Origin: Hydra vulgaris | Taxonomy: Eukaryota > Cnidaria > Hydrozoa > Anthoathecata > Hydridae | Assembly (NCBI RefSeq): GCF_038396675.1 | Contig: NC_088921.1 | Span: forward strand, 49,551,501-49,615,500 | Length of the DNA stretch: 64,000 bases | Reading direction: 5' to 3' | In this document: positions 33,090-46,618 of the stretch, one piece after another | How positions within the stretch are numbered: position 1 is the first letter of the stretch | Layout: the number at the start of each line of letters is the position of its first letter | Notes under the pieces: generated by a model | Databases searched by the model: none | The model's input: the letters and a program-made list of their open reading frames with translations, nothing else | What the model was told of the DNA's origin: nothing | Program-made: the position numbers and the translations under genes

Positions 33090-33955
33090 TATGCATTTGT
33101 CATCTCATTAGAATTATCTATGAATAATAAGCCACCATAATCTCTGTGGCTTATTGTTTCCTTAAAAGTGTCAAATATTGACAATTTTTTAAAACCTGTT
33201 GAAGTCGTTGAGTATTTACTCATTTACAAACCCGTTGCAGGCTTTTTTTAAATACATAAATATATTATAAATACACAATTTAAAAAACCTGTTTCAACAA
33301 CTTCCTTGCGGTATGATGCTTTTTTGTAACTTGTTACATCTCCGTCTTCGCAATCAACTTATTCAAAAATTATGACCATTCAAGTTTAAACCCCCTTGGT
33401 TTGAGGTTACAAATTTTATAAGACCATAATTGTTGAACGCTAAGATATTATTGTATGAAATTTAAAATTTCTCGATGAATATAAGTTTGGTTGAGAATAG
33501 TAAAAAAAATATTTTATCAACTTGTTGCTCTCACGTTTGAGGCAGGTGTAGGTAAAATTTTAGGGCTTTTATGTTACCAGGCTTCAATCATCGCAATTTT
33601 TTGCAAAGCAATTTTTTTTAATATAAGTATAAACATTTAAATTTTTAGAGTTCCCTCTATATCTAGAAGTCAGCTATCTCAAACATAAAAAAAGCTGTAT
33701 CCGCCCCTGTCGTTGCTGACACTCTAGATGTTTTCCAGCAGTTTTCTAAATTTAAATTAACACAGTTTACTTTACTAACTTTTAGAAACTTTTGAAAATT
33801 ATCTTCATTTGTCATCTCATCAGTTTCAACTATGACTAATAAGCCGCCATAATCTCTGTGACTTATTGTGTTCATAATAAGTGTAAATTATTGACGATTT
33901 TTTAAAACGGTTGAGTATTTACTCTGTTTAAATCCATTGCTGGCTTTTTATAATC
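33090..33955. repeat. Direct duplication, about 150-bp units 0.7 kb apart
   Basis: 33093-33250 and 33808-33955 share TTTGTCATCTCAT, AATAAGCC, CCATAATCTCTGTG, ATTTTTTAAAAC and GTTGAGTATTTACTC in the same order. The second copy of the 30125-30400 repeat (33440-33720) lies between them, so these units probably belong to one larger, unrecognised repeat family. Confidence 0.72.
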
Positions 33956-33999
33956 ATATATTATAAAAATTATATATTTTTCAAAATAGCAAGTTACAC

Positions 34000-36117
34000 A
34001 CCAGTCCACATGGGCCAGAATTCACTTTTACTGGACAAAACTAATAACTCGTCATATAACATAGATTTAAGAACCATTTTTGCCCTGTTTACTAATTTGA
34101 GGATTGCAGTTTCAATGGTGACATTAGTTTTAATTTCGGGTTGCTAAGAATACCTAAATTGCTTAGCAACCACATATTTTATTAATCTTAACCAATATGA
34201 AAAAATTGGTAAAAGTAATAACTTTATTGCATTACTCCCATAATTACCACATTGAGTATTTTTACACTACAAATGTAGTGGTAGATTTTTTACTTGGTTG
34301 ATAGTGACACCTGAAATGCATTGGCAACGGTTCATATTACATAGTTACTAGCTTAAGTAACTTTTCTTAAAGCATCAATTTTATAAACTAGATATTAATG
34401 TGACAGCCTGATTTAAAATTATTTTATGCATTTAAACAATTTAACACATTCCCAATTGCTAATTTTAAGTATTTTTATGCAGTTCCAGAGCTCTATTTTA
34501 TATTTCATGCAACTACTACATAATCCATATAAAAAGGAACCTAAAACTTAAACCTTTTTGTGTATAAAATAGTATAAAAATTTTGATTTTAAAATTATTT
34601 TTCAAATATATTCTAATAATTATAAAATAGATTTAGCTTCTTTTTCTTTACCATCTTAGCGCAAACTACAACCTGATGCAAACAATAGCTCTTAAGATGA
34701 ATATAATGCAATTAATAACGTCAATCTTCTTTTCTTTGTTTTACAACTTAAAGTATCAAAATTCACATGGGGCCTGTTAGATACTACAGTTAAATAGGAG
34801 CAGAGTTTTCTTTATCAATTGAAGCAGTGAGTAGATTTTACTTATTATCAATTACAAATTGAATTGGTTCATTTTGTAGCCATTGTTTGTAATTCTCTTC
34901 AAAAGGAATGTTGAAAAGCCCTGTTGACCACCCCCTCGATACGCTACTGGCTGCATGTCTTTTAGGGTATGACTTATAATACTTTATTTAAATTAATTAA
35001 AAATATATATAAACTTTATAATCAGAAAATAACTTTTTAATTAACGCTCTTACAAATCTCTGTTATAAGGTAATTAAGCTGATCGCTAAAAATCAGCCGC
35101 AATCACTAATAAGACTAATATTCAAACAAAAATTATCTAAAAAGGTTTATAAATTTTGACGTTGCAAAAAAAATCCCCCCTCTTCTTCCCCGTGTCAGAT
35201 TAACTAGATTATTCTAAAAATGTTCAAAGTAGAATTTTAATAAATAAAATACAGAGCCAATAAAAGATAAATATATATATATATAATACAAAATATACAA
35301 GCAAAATATACAAATATATATATATATAGAAAAATGTACAAGTTTTAAGTTAATTAGATTTTTAACAACTTTTTAAAAAAAAATTTAAAAAATCAAATTA
35401 TCAAATCTGATAAGAAAAAACACAGATGAGTTTTTTGTCAAAAATGTTTAGGATATCTGAGAATTAAAATATTTACTTTTTGTAAAAAAATTTCCAATAA
35501 TTCAAAACAATTTGATGGAAAAATAATAGCATAATCAGTAAACTTGATTTTTAAAAGTCTATGATGAATTTTTATTTGTTTTGAGCTACTTTTTGCACCC
35601 TGAAAAAACTGACTGGTCTTTGTATTATACAAATTATTTTTAAAAAAAATAGGTCATTCTGAGTCTTAAATGATAAAATGAAAATATAGAATTTTGAAAG
35701 ATTATTTTGTATTTAATACTTAATTTAAATATTCAAGACTTGAAAGTTAATAAAAAGAAAAAAAAAGTGTTTTAAAATAAAATTTAAAGTAAAATTGAAA
35801 TATTTAAATTTGGTCCAAATTATTATTTTAAAATCCTTATCAAAGTATGCCTTGTTTAATACCCATTTGACATAACTTTTAAAATAACCAATTTACGAGT
35901 AATATCGTAAAAAAAAAAAAAAAGTTTTTTTTTTTATAAGGTAATAAATATTTTCCTAACATTTAATTTCTTTCTTTTAGATGTTACAAAAACAATCAGC
36001 CATTATGCAATTTAAAAAAAAACAAAAAAACAGTAAAAATCAACACAATCTAAATGAACATTATAACTAAATAGAATTCAACTTTGGCGAAAAATAACCA
36101 GAATATTTTTTATAAGT
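34000..36117. other. Intergenic AT-rich stretch 3' of the JARID2-like gene
   Basis: No gene, transposase motif or long repeat recognised. Short TA runs at 35273 and 35315. The 64-codon frame at 35438-35632 shows no domain. Confidence 0.5.
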
Positions 36118-38369
36118 TTAAATATCATTTAAATTGTTGAAACGTCGTAAAATTCGTTCAATTTCATAAATAGAAACAAGCAACTCAAAGAAAATATTTG
36201 ATGCAGACAGCTCTCCAGATTCAATCATATTCAAAGTCTCAATAATGCAGAAAACTATCTTTTTGTTTTCCCTGAAACGCCCATAGAACGGAAAACATAA
36301 CGCACCACAACTTTGACAAGTAACAATATCCTTCCACTTTAAACTGGAATTTCCTTTGCTAATTCCAGCTTTTCTGACTGATTTTTGAGTTATTTCTAAA
36401 AGTTCTTTAAATTTAAAAAGTTTTTCTCTAAACATATCAGAAATATATCCTGGTATATTATTTTTGAGATTATCTTTTACAAAACTCAGTAAAACTTTAA
36501 TTGGCAAACAGTTACTTAAACTTGGCTCCCATGTACAGAAGTATTTTGATGTAAACCAAGAATCTGTTGCAAAGTTAACTATTTCGGATGAACAATAGCC
36601 TGTAGATATAGTTAAAAAATAACAACCACCACTAACAACTACATACTGACCAGCTTTTTGTAAACAACGCACAATTGGAATGCCTTTTAAAATTAATTCT
36701 GAAGGTTCCAACAAACAACCATTCATTTTAAACAAAATTTCTTCAAAATGAGATGTGTAATTAACCGGAACAACATACCATATCTTATCAGAACCAAAAC
36801 GAATATACGAAAGAGTGTTAAAATGATTTGATTGTAGAGTCCATTTTGAAGTTGAAAATAAACTCTCATAAAGCAATCGTGGAACAGTTAAATCTAAATG
36901 TTAAAATAAAAGCTAGATAATATAAAACTGATAAAAAATTATTTAAAACTAGCTACTGTAAAACATGATATGACTAGACTTGTTGTAAACCTTTAATCTT
37001 TCCAACATGTTTTAATATAGAGTCCTTTGCAGAATACATTTCCTGAAGGTTTAATGTAGTATTTGATGGGACATTTCTTGATAATGGAACTTGTGTACAA
37101 CATATACTTGCAGAAAGTGCTGCTATATGCCTAAAACATAAATACCCAAGCAAATAGACCAAAGAAGTATTTCCATTTTTTATATGCAATTATAATTGTT
37201 GAGCTCTTATAGGAAAATTTTCTATGAGCCTATGAAACTTTTTTTAAAAATGTTCTTTAAGAAACAGTTCAAAAAACATTTTATAAAATAACAAATTGTT
37301 AACTATTTTTAATTCTTATCATATAAAATTTAATAAAACTTAATACTTACCTATTTCCATCAGAAACATGCTTCCAAAACAGAGTTTCTATGTCCTCAGA
37401 ACTAGATTCATTACACAAATACATGTTTTTAATATTAGTAGCAACTCTTTGAAAATTGTTCACAGAGATTGACTTCTTATTTTCAATTTCATTTGGTAAA
37501 CTTATAAAAAACTGTGTATCTGCTGAAACAATTTCACAAAACTTTAGCTTTTCAGAACTAGGTAGCACTGTAAATGGGAGAACATACTTTAAATAAACAT
37601 CTTCTAATTTTGAAATTCTTTTTCCAACATTTTTAGGAATATTCAAATGATCTGCTATTGATTTCCAGTGAAGATTACTAGCAGTTTCCAGACCACCAAA
37701 CAATTCAACAGTGTCACATAGTAATGGCAAATCTAATTCACATGATCCTATTTTTGGTATGTTACTGAATACTATGTTTTCTTTAACTAACTGCCTTTTA
37801 ATACATTCAAGCTTGACACTGCTATCACAATTCATTATTTTAAGTCGATGAACGTGTGTTGTCTTAGTTACAAATTTTATTTTTTCATCTGCATATGATA
37901 ACGCAATAAAGTTTTCTGATGGGATTATTGAAAAAATACCTTTCATTTCATTATCTACCTTGTTTTGAACAAAATCAAAAAAATGGTTTAATTCTTCAAT
38001 AGTTGCATAGAACACAGGTGCTTTCAGAAGTGAAACTTGATTATCACTGAAACAGAAGTCATCACTTTTTTTTTCTGGAAATTTAATGAGTCCTAGTGGT
38101 TTTTCTTGTTCTTCAAAATTATCATCCCATACACAATTTTCTTGTATTGCAAATTTCTCTAACTCTTGAGGCATTATAGGGGATCCACGCATACACAAAA
38201 AGTCTATAAAGTCTTCAACCTTTAGTAAAGTTGTACTTTGCGGTGAGGAGGAGGTAGCCTTAGGGCTTGAAGGAATGACTGATGCAAATTTACGCTGTGC
38301 ATATTGAGGCAGTTTTAGTTTTTTGGCAGTTGTTTTGATGTTTTCACCCTTTCTTTTTGCATTCTTCAT
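36118..38369 (-). CDS. JARID2: JARID2-like Jumonji protein (JmjN-ARID-JmjC), three exons
   Basis: Exons 38369-37351, 37130-36991 and 36893-36118 total 1935 nt, 644 aa plus stop, with all phases matching. After a basic N-terminus comes a divergent JmjN-like stretch (APVFYATIEELNHFFDFVQ) and FVTKTTHVHRL. The ARID domain follows (IGSCELDLPLLCDTVELFGG, WKSIADHLNIPKN), then an N-terminal JmjC extension. The JmjC core has LFSTSKW, FGSDKIWYVVPVN and GQYVVVSGGCYFLTISTGYC. The order and spacing match JARID2, a PRC2 cofactor, although human JARID2 is about twice as long. The HxD/E iron-ligand motif is absent, as in JARID2, predicting no demethylase activity. The C-terminal C5HC2 finger is eroded: CQSC is kept, but the later Cys pair reads CIIE. 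Intron 2 uses a weak GTTTAC donor. An acceptor-like TTTTAG lies about 34 nt before the ATG. Confidence 0.85.
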
Positions 38370-38399
38370 ATTTTATAATTTAAATATAAACTCAATCTA

Positions 38400-38930
38400 A
38401 AATTACAAAAATTTAGTATTGTAAAAATAAAGAAAATTAAATTCAAACAAACGTTATAGCCTAATAATAGTTTTAAAAATATTGTTTTAATTTTGCCTTA
38501 ATAATACCAAAACGAAAACCAATAGAAAAAACCAAATAGTAACCAATAACAAAAATATAATGGGATTAAAGATATAGTAAGATATAACAAAGACATAATA
38601 ATAATACATATTTATTAAATAATATATATAATATACTTTATAAGCCATAAAAAGAAATTTTTAAAAAATTTTTTACGCTTTTTGTAAATAACTTTTATTT
38701 TCTTTAATTTTTTCATAAAATTAATTGCATGTAAGACCAAAGGTATTTTTACTTTCATAACTACAGTCTCAACTGTAAAAACTGATTTAAATGGCATTTT
38801 TCTTAGGTTAAGTATAGATTGATTATAAAAGCTGTTATACCATTTTACCACTACAAAATCTATAATGAAGAATGTGAGCTTAAATAAAAGGAAATTTTTG
38901 GTCTACTTATCAATGGAGCAATAGGGTTTA
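38400..38930. other. Region upstream of the JARID2-like gene
   Basis: AT-rich with no recognised gene. It is the likely promoter or 5' region for the minus-strand JARID2-like gene; no reliable core-promoter motif can be singled out in such AT-rich DNA. Confidence 0.35.
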
Positions 38931-38944
38931 CTTATCAATGGAGC

Positions 38945-39120
38945 ATACCAAAAAATAAGAGTGTGGGAGAAATCTAGTAGTATATCACCTCCGCCTGATT
39001 GATCACCTCCCTCCATTGAAAACCCAAGCGAGGTTGCGCTATCAGTTATAGCTTTTAGAATTGTAACTACTACGTACGTTTTAGCGGGTAAGCGATCTTT
39101 AGCATGCACCAAAAGGAGGT
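38945..39120 (+). repeat. Solo copy of the giant element's terminal repeat
   Basis: It holds TATCACCTCCGCCTGATTGA and CACCTCC repeats, then GAGGTTGC, CTACTACGT, GTTTTAGCGG and CTTTAGCATGCACCAAAAGG. The same order appears on the minus strand at 61890-61765. The GCATGCACCAAAAG part appears at 46619 and, inverted, at 46745. This links three separate sites to one repeat family. Confidence 0.75.
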
Positions 39121-39369
39121 GCCATAGATTTTAAAATTTACTGACTACGGAAAAATTTATTGATATCAAATATGACGCAAAAATCGTCTTAACACCGTCC
39201 GAAAAGCTTTTCACCATGCTTTTGAAATCAAAAATTTCGTACGAAGCTTGTTCTTTGGATATTTACCAATATTTGTTTATTGATATTTAAATTGTATTTA
39301 TCAAAAAAATTTAAAAGTTAATTAAAATGGACAAGAATAATTTGGGAGATTGTAATGTTTGTGAGATTG

Positions 39370-40565
39370 TTTCTTCTTCTTAGATCTAGAAGATTTTGTT
39401 GGTAAGATTTTATATTTAATGTAAATATATTTGAACAAATATATTAATATAATATGGCATCAATTGATGACATCAATTTATTAACATTAATAATATACAT
39501 TAATCAATGTCATTAAGTGCATTTAAGCCTAATTTGCACTTAAATAAAGTTAAACTACTTAAAAAAAATTAGATAAAATGTTATTAACTTTGTTTAATTA
39601 ACTTTGTTTAAATGTTCTTTAAGTATCAAGAATTGATACTTTTTGATAATATACCTAATTTATATATTTAAAAGTTAATATATTTTGTTTTTTGCTTTTA
39701 TATAAAATTGATGCAGGCTTTAAGTTTAACTTAAACTTGAAACTTTGCTCTAAGTTACATTCTATTTGCATTTGATTTATGACATGAACTAATGAATTTT
39801 TTTATTTATATTTTACATATGGCAAATATTAAGTAGAAAAATAATTACAAAAAAAATTAATAATAATTATGAAGTTAATTTTTTGGTATAATAAACAAGT
39901 TTTAATTTTTTTCAATTTTGAAATATAGTTATTATTCAAAATTTTCATTTATTCACTATGTGCAGAACCAGGATCAACAACAGTACCTTTAGATCCCTTT
40001 GAAGAAACTCTTGAAGAACGACACATTCTCACTACATATAGAAATGTTTGTTTAAAACTAAAATTTCATCAAATATTGCACACAGTGTGCAATATTTGAT
40101 GAAATTTTCTCTTACTTTTATATTTTATTTTATACTTCTAGAGTCTATTTTATTAAGTTAAACAATTTTAAAGTAAATATTTGTAATTTTAAGAACTAAA
40201 GTAAATTTTGAAGTATTTACTTTTTTAAAATAATTTTTTAAAAATAAAAAACTAAAACAAAAATAAAATAATAGATTAATATCCTTCTATATCCTACAAT
40301 CTTGGTTTATAAATATATATTAAATTATATTTTTTATTTCATTTTCTGAAATAAATTGTTGTAGATATAATGGCAATATTTATTTATTTGTTTTATAGAA
40401 TTGACAAAAAAAAAATCATAAAGTTTTATTTGAAGATAAAGATCTTTCCTATTCTGGAGTTCCTTTTATTATATCTTCACAGTCTACTCTTGACTGTCAA
40501 CAAGGGAAAGACCGAAATGTTAAAGTAAAGGCTGAGTACAGAGAGAAAATAAACGATGAAGCGGT
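39370..40565 (+). other. Possible spliced gene fragment (uncertain exons)
   Basis: Three exon-like pieces. The first ends GAAGATTTTGTTG|GTAAGA near 39402. The second follows a GTGCAG acceptor at about 39966 and reads PGSTTVPLDPFEETLEERHI before GTTTGT. The third, about 40410-40563, reads HKVLFEDKDLSYSGVPFIIS, then DRNVKVKAEYREKINDEA before GTAAGT. Phases join between the first two, but a TGA precedes the third in frame and no start is seen. The codon look is protein-like and the family is not recognised. It could be a dying host gene or an unidentified transposon ORF. Confidence 0.3.
40060..40108. repeat. Near-perfect palindrome, 24-bp arms with 1-nt centre
   Basis: The AAAATTTCATCAAATATTGC arm folds onto its exact complement. 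Confidence 0.93.
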
Positions 40566-40769
40566 AAGTTACACAACAGTTAAGTTCATGCAGAAAAAAA
40601 ATTTCTTTATTGTTTTTTTATTACTGTTTTATTCTATTTTAATTGTTATCAATATTATCAATCTTTAACATTTAATACATATTGATAAAACTGTTTTTTT
40701 CAATGAGATCTTTTAGTTTTTTCTTCAAGGCAATAAGATTATCGAATTTTAGTAATTTAAAAACTGCTT

Positions 40770-41480
40770 TTTATCAGCACCAAAAGTGTCAAGCCTCCTT
40801 GAGAAAGATTTTGGGTTACAAGTGAGGTCATGTACTATTCAAAATTGATTGAAAGAAAGTAGATTCAAAGCAAGAGTTCCACACAAGAAACCATTGCTTT
40901 CAAAAATTCATCGACAATGAAGGCTTGCATTTGCTAAAAAATATGTAAATATGCCGGTATCATTCAGGAGGAATGTCTTTTGGACAGACGAGTCTAAATT
41001 TAATCTTGTGAAGTCCAATGGAGCTCAAAAAGTATAGAGAAAAAAAGGTGAAGCATTTACACTCAGTTGTATTTGAGACACAGTAAAATTTAGTGGAAGC
41101 AATGTTATGGTATGGGGATCGATGGCTTGGAACGGAACTGGAAAATTGGAGTTTATTGATGAAATTATGGACTCTGAGGTTTATGTTAACATTCTCAATA
41201 AAAATCTTTTTGCTTCAACTTAAAAACTACAATTAGGAAAACATTATATCTTCCAACAAGACAATGACCCTAAACATACGTCTAAGAAAGATAAAGATTT
41301 TTTCATCCAAAAGCAAATTGAGTTACTTGAATAGCCAGCGCAAAGTCCAGATCTTAATTCAAGTAAACATCTCTAGTCTATTCTGGATGTGGCACACAAT
41401 GTCTAAAAAGAAAACAAGAGCAAAAGATCATGCTCCAAGAAGCTTGGGCTGATATCGACTCAGGTTGCTTATGCGTTATG
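40770..41480 (+). pseudogene. Tc1-like transposase pseudogene
   Basis: Plus-strand translation with at least five stops: LEKDFGLQVRS, FKARVPHKKPLLS, then the catalytic core FWTDESKFNLVKSNGAQKV, GSNVMVWGSMAWNGTGKLEF, HYIFQQDNDPKHTSKKDKDF and PAQSPDLNSSKHLW. The first two acidic residues of the DD34E/D triad are visible (TDES, QDND). The third position, normally E in PIEHLW, reads SKHLW. The DNA-binding N-terminus is mostly lost, and I did not find the terminal repeats. Inactive. Confidence 0.9.
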
Positions 41481-41857
41481 GCAATGAGTTATCATTTTTT
41501 GATGCAAGATACCAAACTACTTGATATGCACTTCCTCTCTTCTTCCTATTTGTAAAGACAAAAAAAAGATGAGCTTGGAGTTGCCATGATTGCTTCAAAG
41601 GATGTACAATGAAGTAATATTTTTTAAAATTTATACCAATGCAAAAACATTTAAAATGCAGTGCTTGAGTACTTTTTGGGAAAAGATGTCACAAAAAGAC
41701 TGCTTTTAATTACTTTATGTTCCAGGTATACAAGAGCTCTAAAATAAATTTAGAGGCTACATTAAAAGAAATTAACACTGACTTTAATGTTTTAAAACTG
41801 AACATTTTTTACTCCAGGTTAAAAATTAGTCTTTTCTATAGCTTAAATGTTGAGATT

Positions 41858-42105
<248 letters not shown>

Positions 42106-42109
42106 GTCT

Positions 42110-45100
42110 ATTTTAGAGTTTGTTGGCACCAAAGTCCAGCAATAGATAGTGATTATTAACTTTTGAAAGCATCTTTTTTGGTACTTCCTATCCCTGCTAG
42201 TCAAGCAATATCTAATATATATCCAGGTATATTTTATTTAAAAATTGTTTTATAGCAAAGAAAAAATTTATATTAGGAAATATAAAAAATAAATAAAGAT
42301 TAAAAAGGAAGAAAATATGTGTTATTTTGTAAATATTTGTTTTTCCTGTTTCATAATTATGTAGTACCAAAATTGTAATGATTAATTTAAAACTACAAAA
42401 TAAGTTTGCAAGGATAATTGGTTATAATGCAGTATAATATAACAAAGAGTCCTTATTTTGTGGGTCATTACTTTATTGAAGATTTGCAAATAATAAGTTA
42501 ACATTAAACCATTTTCTATTTTGTTTATAGAAAAGAAACCAATAAAGCTTCATCCGAACCTGCTTAGCACAAATGGTAAAAGCATTACTAAAACGCTTAT
42601 TTTCATAGCCACATAGATTTTTAAAAACATTAAAGAATCAGAGCATTAAACTCCTTTCCTATAAAATCAGATTCTTCAGAAAATCCTTGGTACATTAACT
42701 TCATACTCTTAGCAATGATTTTGATAGTTAAACTTCAGGAACTGATGTTTAACTTTCGAATCATAAACTAAAAGCTGATATATATTAAAAACCTAAAGGT
42801 ATTTCTAAATTTATAACAAAGAAAAGCAACTAAATGGTAAGTTTTCTATTTAAGTTTTTGTTTATTGTTTTTAAAACGTTTCTTTTATTATTGCTCTATT
42901 TTTAATCATTTTATCTATAATTTGTTATTTGTAATGAAAAACTTTTTTGTGTTCTAAAAAAGTCATTTGAATTTGTTTAAAATCTAATATGGCTGCATGT
43001 CTTATATCTTTTTAGTTTCAAACAAAGTAAGTAAATACTGCTACAAATAATTAAACAAATTTATCTTATTGTTCACAATACTGTAAAAATGAATAAATTA
43101 AACCCTTTTTCTAAGAAATTTTTTGAATTAGTAAGTTTGTTCAGGAAATATTACAACTAACTACCTTTGATTGTAAGACATAATTAGAAATATATGGTTG
43201 ATTAATATCAACTATAATTTTGTGGACACAGGTGGTGCAAAAGTGAAAACTGTTTATGAAAAGCTTTCTTGATGATTACAAAAAATGTATAACATATCTT
43301 AGTACCGTGAAATGTTGTTTCTTTGAACAGTGGGGTAACTTTGGAAAAAAACTTTGAGTAAAACTCTTTCTAGTAGAGTTTTTGTCTAAAGTTTACCCCA
43401 CTGTTCAAAGTAACAACATTTGATGGTAGTCTTGAAAAAATTGAACTACCTGGAGTCGTTAATAAAAGTTGAAAGCAACGATACATGATCCTATTTTACC
43501 ATCAAAATTAAAATTCTTTGAAATGGTATCAGGAATTTAACACCTTTCTAAAAGGGTTTCAAACAGATAAACTTTTGGTACCAAAAGTTTATCTGTGATA
43601 TAGTCAAATTCTTGGTGATATAGTCAAAGACAATTTATCCTCAAAAATGCTGTAAAAAAAAATGATGCACTTTATTTTCAAACTTGACATAAAAGACTTC
43701 AACTTTACATAAAAGCATTAAAATTGGCAAAGAGATGCAGCATCATGCAAGAGAAGCAAGCAGTTGCTACTGCGAAAACTTACAAAAGAAAAAAAGAAAA
43801 AAAATGCGGCATTAAAGCAAAAAATTGTTTGCAGACTTGTTCAAAGTTAAATTGATTTCTTATCAAACAAGTCTGACAAGGTTGCCACTAATGCAGAAAA
43901 GTAAAGTAACTTTTAAGAGTAACTAAAAACTACACTTTTAAAAGAATCTGATAAAAAAAAAAGTTATGTTAAAAAAAGTTAAAGCAAAATAGGAAGATAC
44001 TGAGTTTGATTTGATTGAAAAAAAGCTAAACAAGTAGTAGACATTATTTTAAATGTGACATTTTCCTTTGATGATATTTTATTGTCATGTTAATAACGCC
44101 AAATTTTAGATTTTCAGTACTTAAAAAAGCAATTATTAATAAAGTTAATTTTTAAGAAATATTTTATGACTTAGGTTTTGTAGAAAGGTAAAATCCTCAA
44201 ACACATAATTATTAGATTTTTGGTATAGAGTTTTAAGTGAAATTATTATTTCAAACCTTTTCAACTTACATACTTTTTTTCATTTAAAAAAATGCTCTGA
44301 CTGTTAAAAAAAATCCTGAAAAATTTTTAGGTAAAATTTGGGAAAGTCATGAATTTTTTTTTTTCTGGAGGGTAATATCCGGGAATTTTATAATCAAATA
44401 TCCTTGAAAAATAGGAAAATAGTTCTAGTTAGTCATCAAATTTTGATTTTGTTATTTCTAAAAGACATGTTTTGCAGCTCTGGAAATAAGTTTTATAAGT
44501 TGCCTGTTAACCCTTTTTCTCACTTTCTTAGTAAATTTTTATTCAATTAATTTCTGCCTTAAGCTTTCTTGGAAGTGAATAAGTATAATAAAAAAAATTT
44601 CAACTTACAAGCTTTTTGTTTGTTATTAAATGTTTTTCCTTCCAATTAAAAAAATTCTTTGTAGTTCCAAATTTGCTGTGTCTCTTAGTTTATGATTCAA
44701 AAGTTAAACACAAGATTTTGGAGTTTAACTATCAATATCATTTCTAAGAACAAGCGACAAGAGGTCCATAGACTCTAAAATCAAAACATACATACTAATT
44801 TTAATATATGTTAATTTATTTAAGGGAAATTTAAATATACAAAAAAATTTATCAAGTTAATGTTTGAAAGTTGTAATTTAAAAAACACACAAGAACATAT
44901 ACAACACATAAAAAATATATGTATAGACCACAATACAATGAAAATACGGAAGAACATATACAACTTATAAGTAATGATATAATATACTAATAATATAAGT
45001 AATGTTCAAAAAAGCTCAAAAGCTACTGAGAGTTAAATTTACCTAATTTTCAAAATTGTTAGAAAATTTTTTTTATAGTCCTTTATTAAAAACTCATGTG

Positions 45101-45160
45101 AAATGGTAAGAATGTAATTTTGTGAAAAATTTAAACTTATTTAGATTATTAAGATTTATT
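42110..45160. other. AT-rich intergenic DNA with fold-back sequences
   Basis: No gene recognised. A fold-back at 43308-43426 has about 34-bp arms (CTTTGAACAGTGGGGTAA, outer TACCGTGAAATG against CATTTGATGGTA). A perfect 32-bp palindrome lies at 43564-43595 (CAGATAAACTTTTGGT and complement). A CATGA-rich segment near 44340 resembles one near 1830. Confidence 0.6.
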
Positions 45161-45164
45161 TAGA

Positions 45165-45560
45165 CTTATGAAAAATTTATCTACATTAATGATCTTCTTG
45201 ACAACCTTGCACCTAAAGTGGCTCTATTTGGTGACGACTCAACTTTATACTCCTGTCTTGACAAAAAGTATTCTTTTTTTGATCTTAGAACAGGGAGCCA
45301 ATCTTGAATCTGATCTCACTAAAGCATATTCTGCAACAGAGACGGGCTTGTGAAATTTAACTCAGTTATTTCATGCAAACAACTATTGCAATACTATCAA
45401 CATTCCATTATCGATGTCATCAAAAATCGATAAATAGCAACCCTCTCGCTGAGTCCAATTCTTTACATCTTCTTGGAATATCACTATTAGCAAATTCCAC
45501 AAATGTGTGAAAATTTACAGTAGTTAGACAATTGCAACTTCCTGTAATTTTTTTAAAGTT
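45165..45560 (+). pseudogene. LINE reverse-transcriptase relic (palm region)
   Basis: Across frames: INDLLDNLAPKVALFGDDST, LYSCLDKK, LEQGANLESDLTKAYS, WLVKFNS-like LVKFNSVIS, and NTINIPLSMSS. LFGDDSTLYS corresponds to the F/YADD catalytic box, with the usual A replaced by G. Frame changes every 30-60 codons and several stops show it is dead. It may be the RT part of the same LINE family as at 6700 and 20704, but that cannot be shown from these pieces. Confidence 0.75.
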
Positions 45561-45652
45561 TTTATTGATGAGTTTTTATTGATGAAACACAGTGTGAAAA
45601 AAAAAAAAAATTTTTGTTGAATGATTTTCTATTAATTTTCATTAAATTATTA

Positions 45653-45775
45653 TTGCTCTGTTCTTTAAAAACATTGAGCACTCTATTTGTAAAATACACT
45701 GACATAATATATATTAATATATAAAATACACATATATTAATATATAAAATACACTAATATATAAAATACACTGAC

Positions 45776-45856
<81 letters not shown>

Positions 45857-45857
45857 G

Positions 45858-45955
<98 letters not shown>

Positions 45956-46011
45956 AATTATATTAGTGTATTTTACAAATAGAGTGCTCAATGTTCTTAA
46001 AGAACAGAGCA
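45653..46011. repeat. Inverted repeat enclosing (TA)n
   Basis: Arms of about 55 bp (GCTCTGTTCTTTAAAAACAT and complement near 46011; AGAGTGCTCAATG) flank a roughly 180-bp TA tract with GTATATA interruptions at 45847-45880. Confidence 0.9.
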
Positions 46012-46050
46012 ACAATAAATTAGTAAAAAACACTTATCTAACTTTTTTCT

Positions 46051-46484
<434 letters not shown>

Positions 46485-46618
46485 TAACAATAAAATCATC
46501 TTTTTAATAATCAATACTTAAAGCTTTTATAAAAAACTAATTTTATAAAATAATAACGCTGATTTGACCATTTACTTTCTACAATTACATAATAATAACA
46601 TAAACAGTTGGTAAAAAT

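Noticed and set aside
36118..38369. Active KDM5-type histone demethylase
   Set aside because: ARID is followed by a JmjC domain without the H-x-D/E iron ligands, and there are no PHD fingers; this is JARID2-like rather than KDM5.
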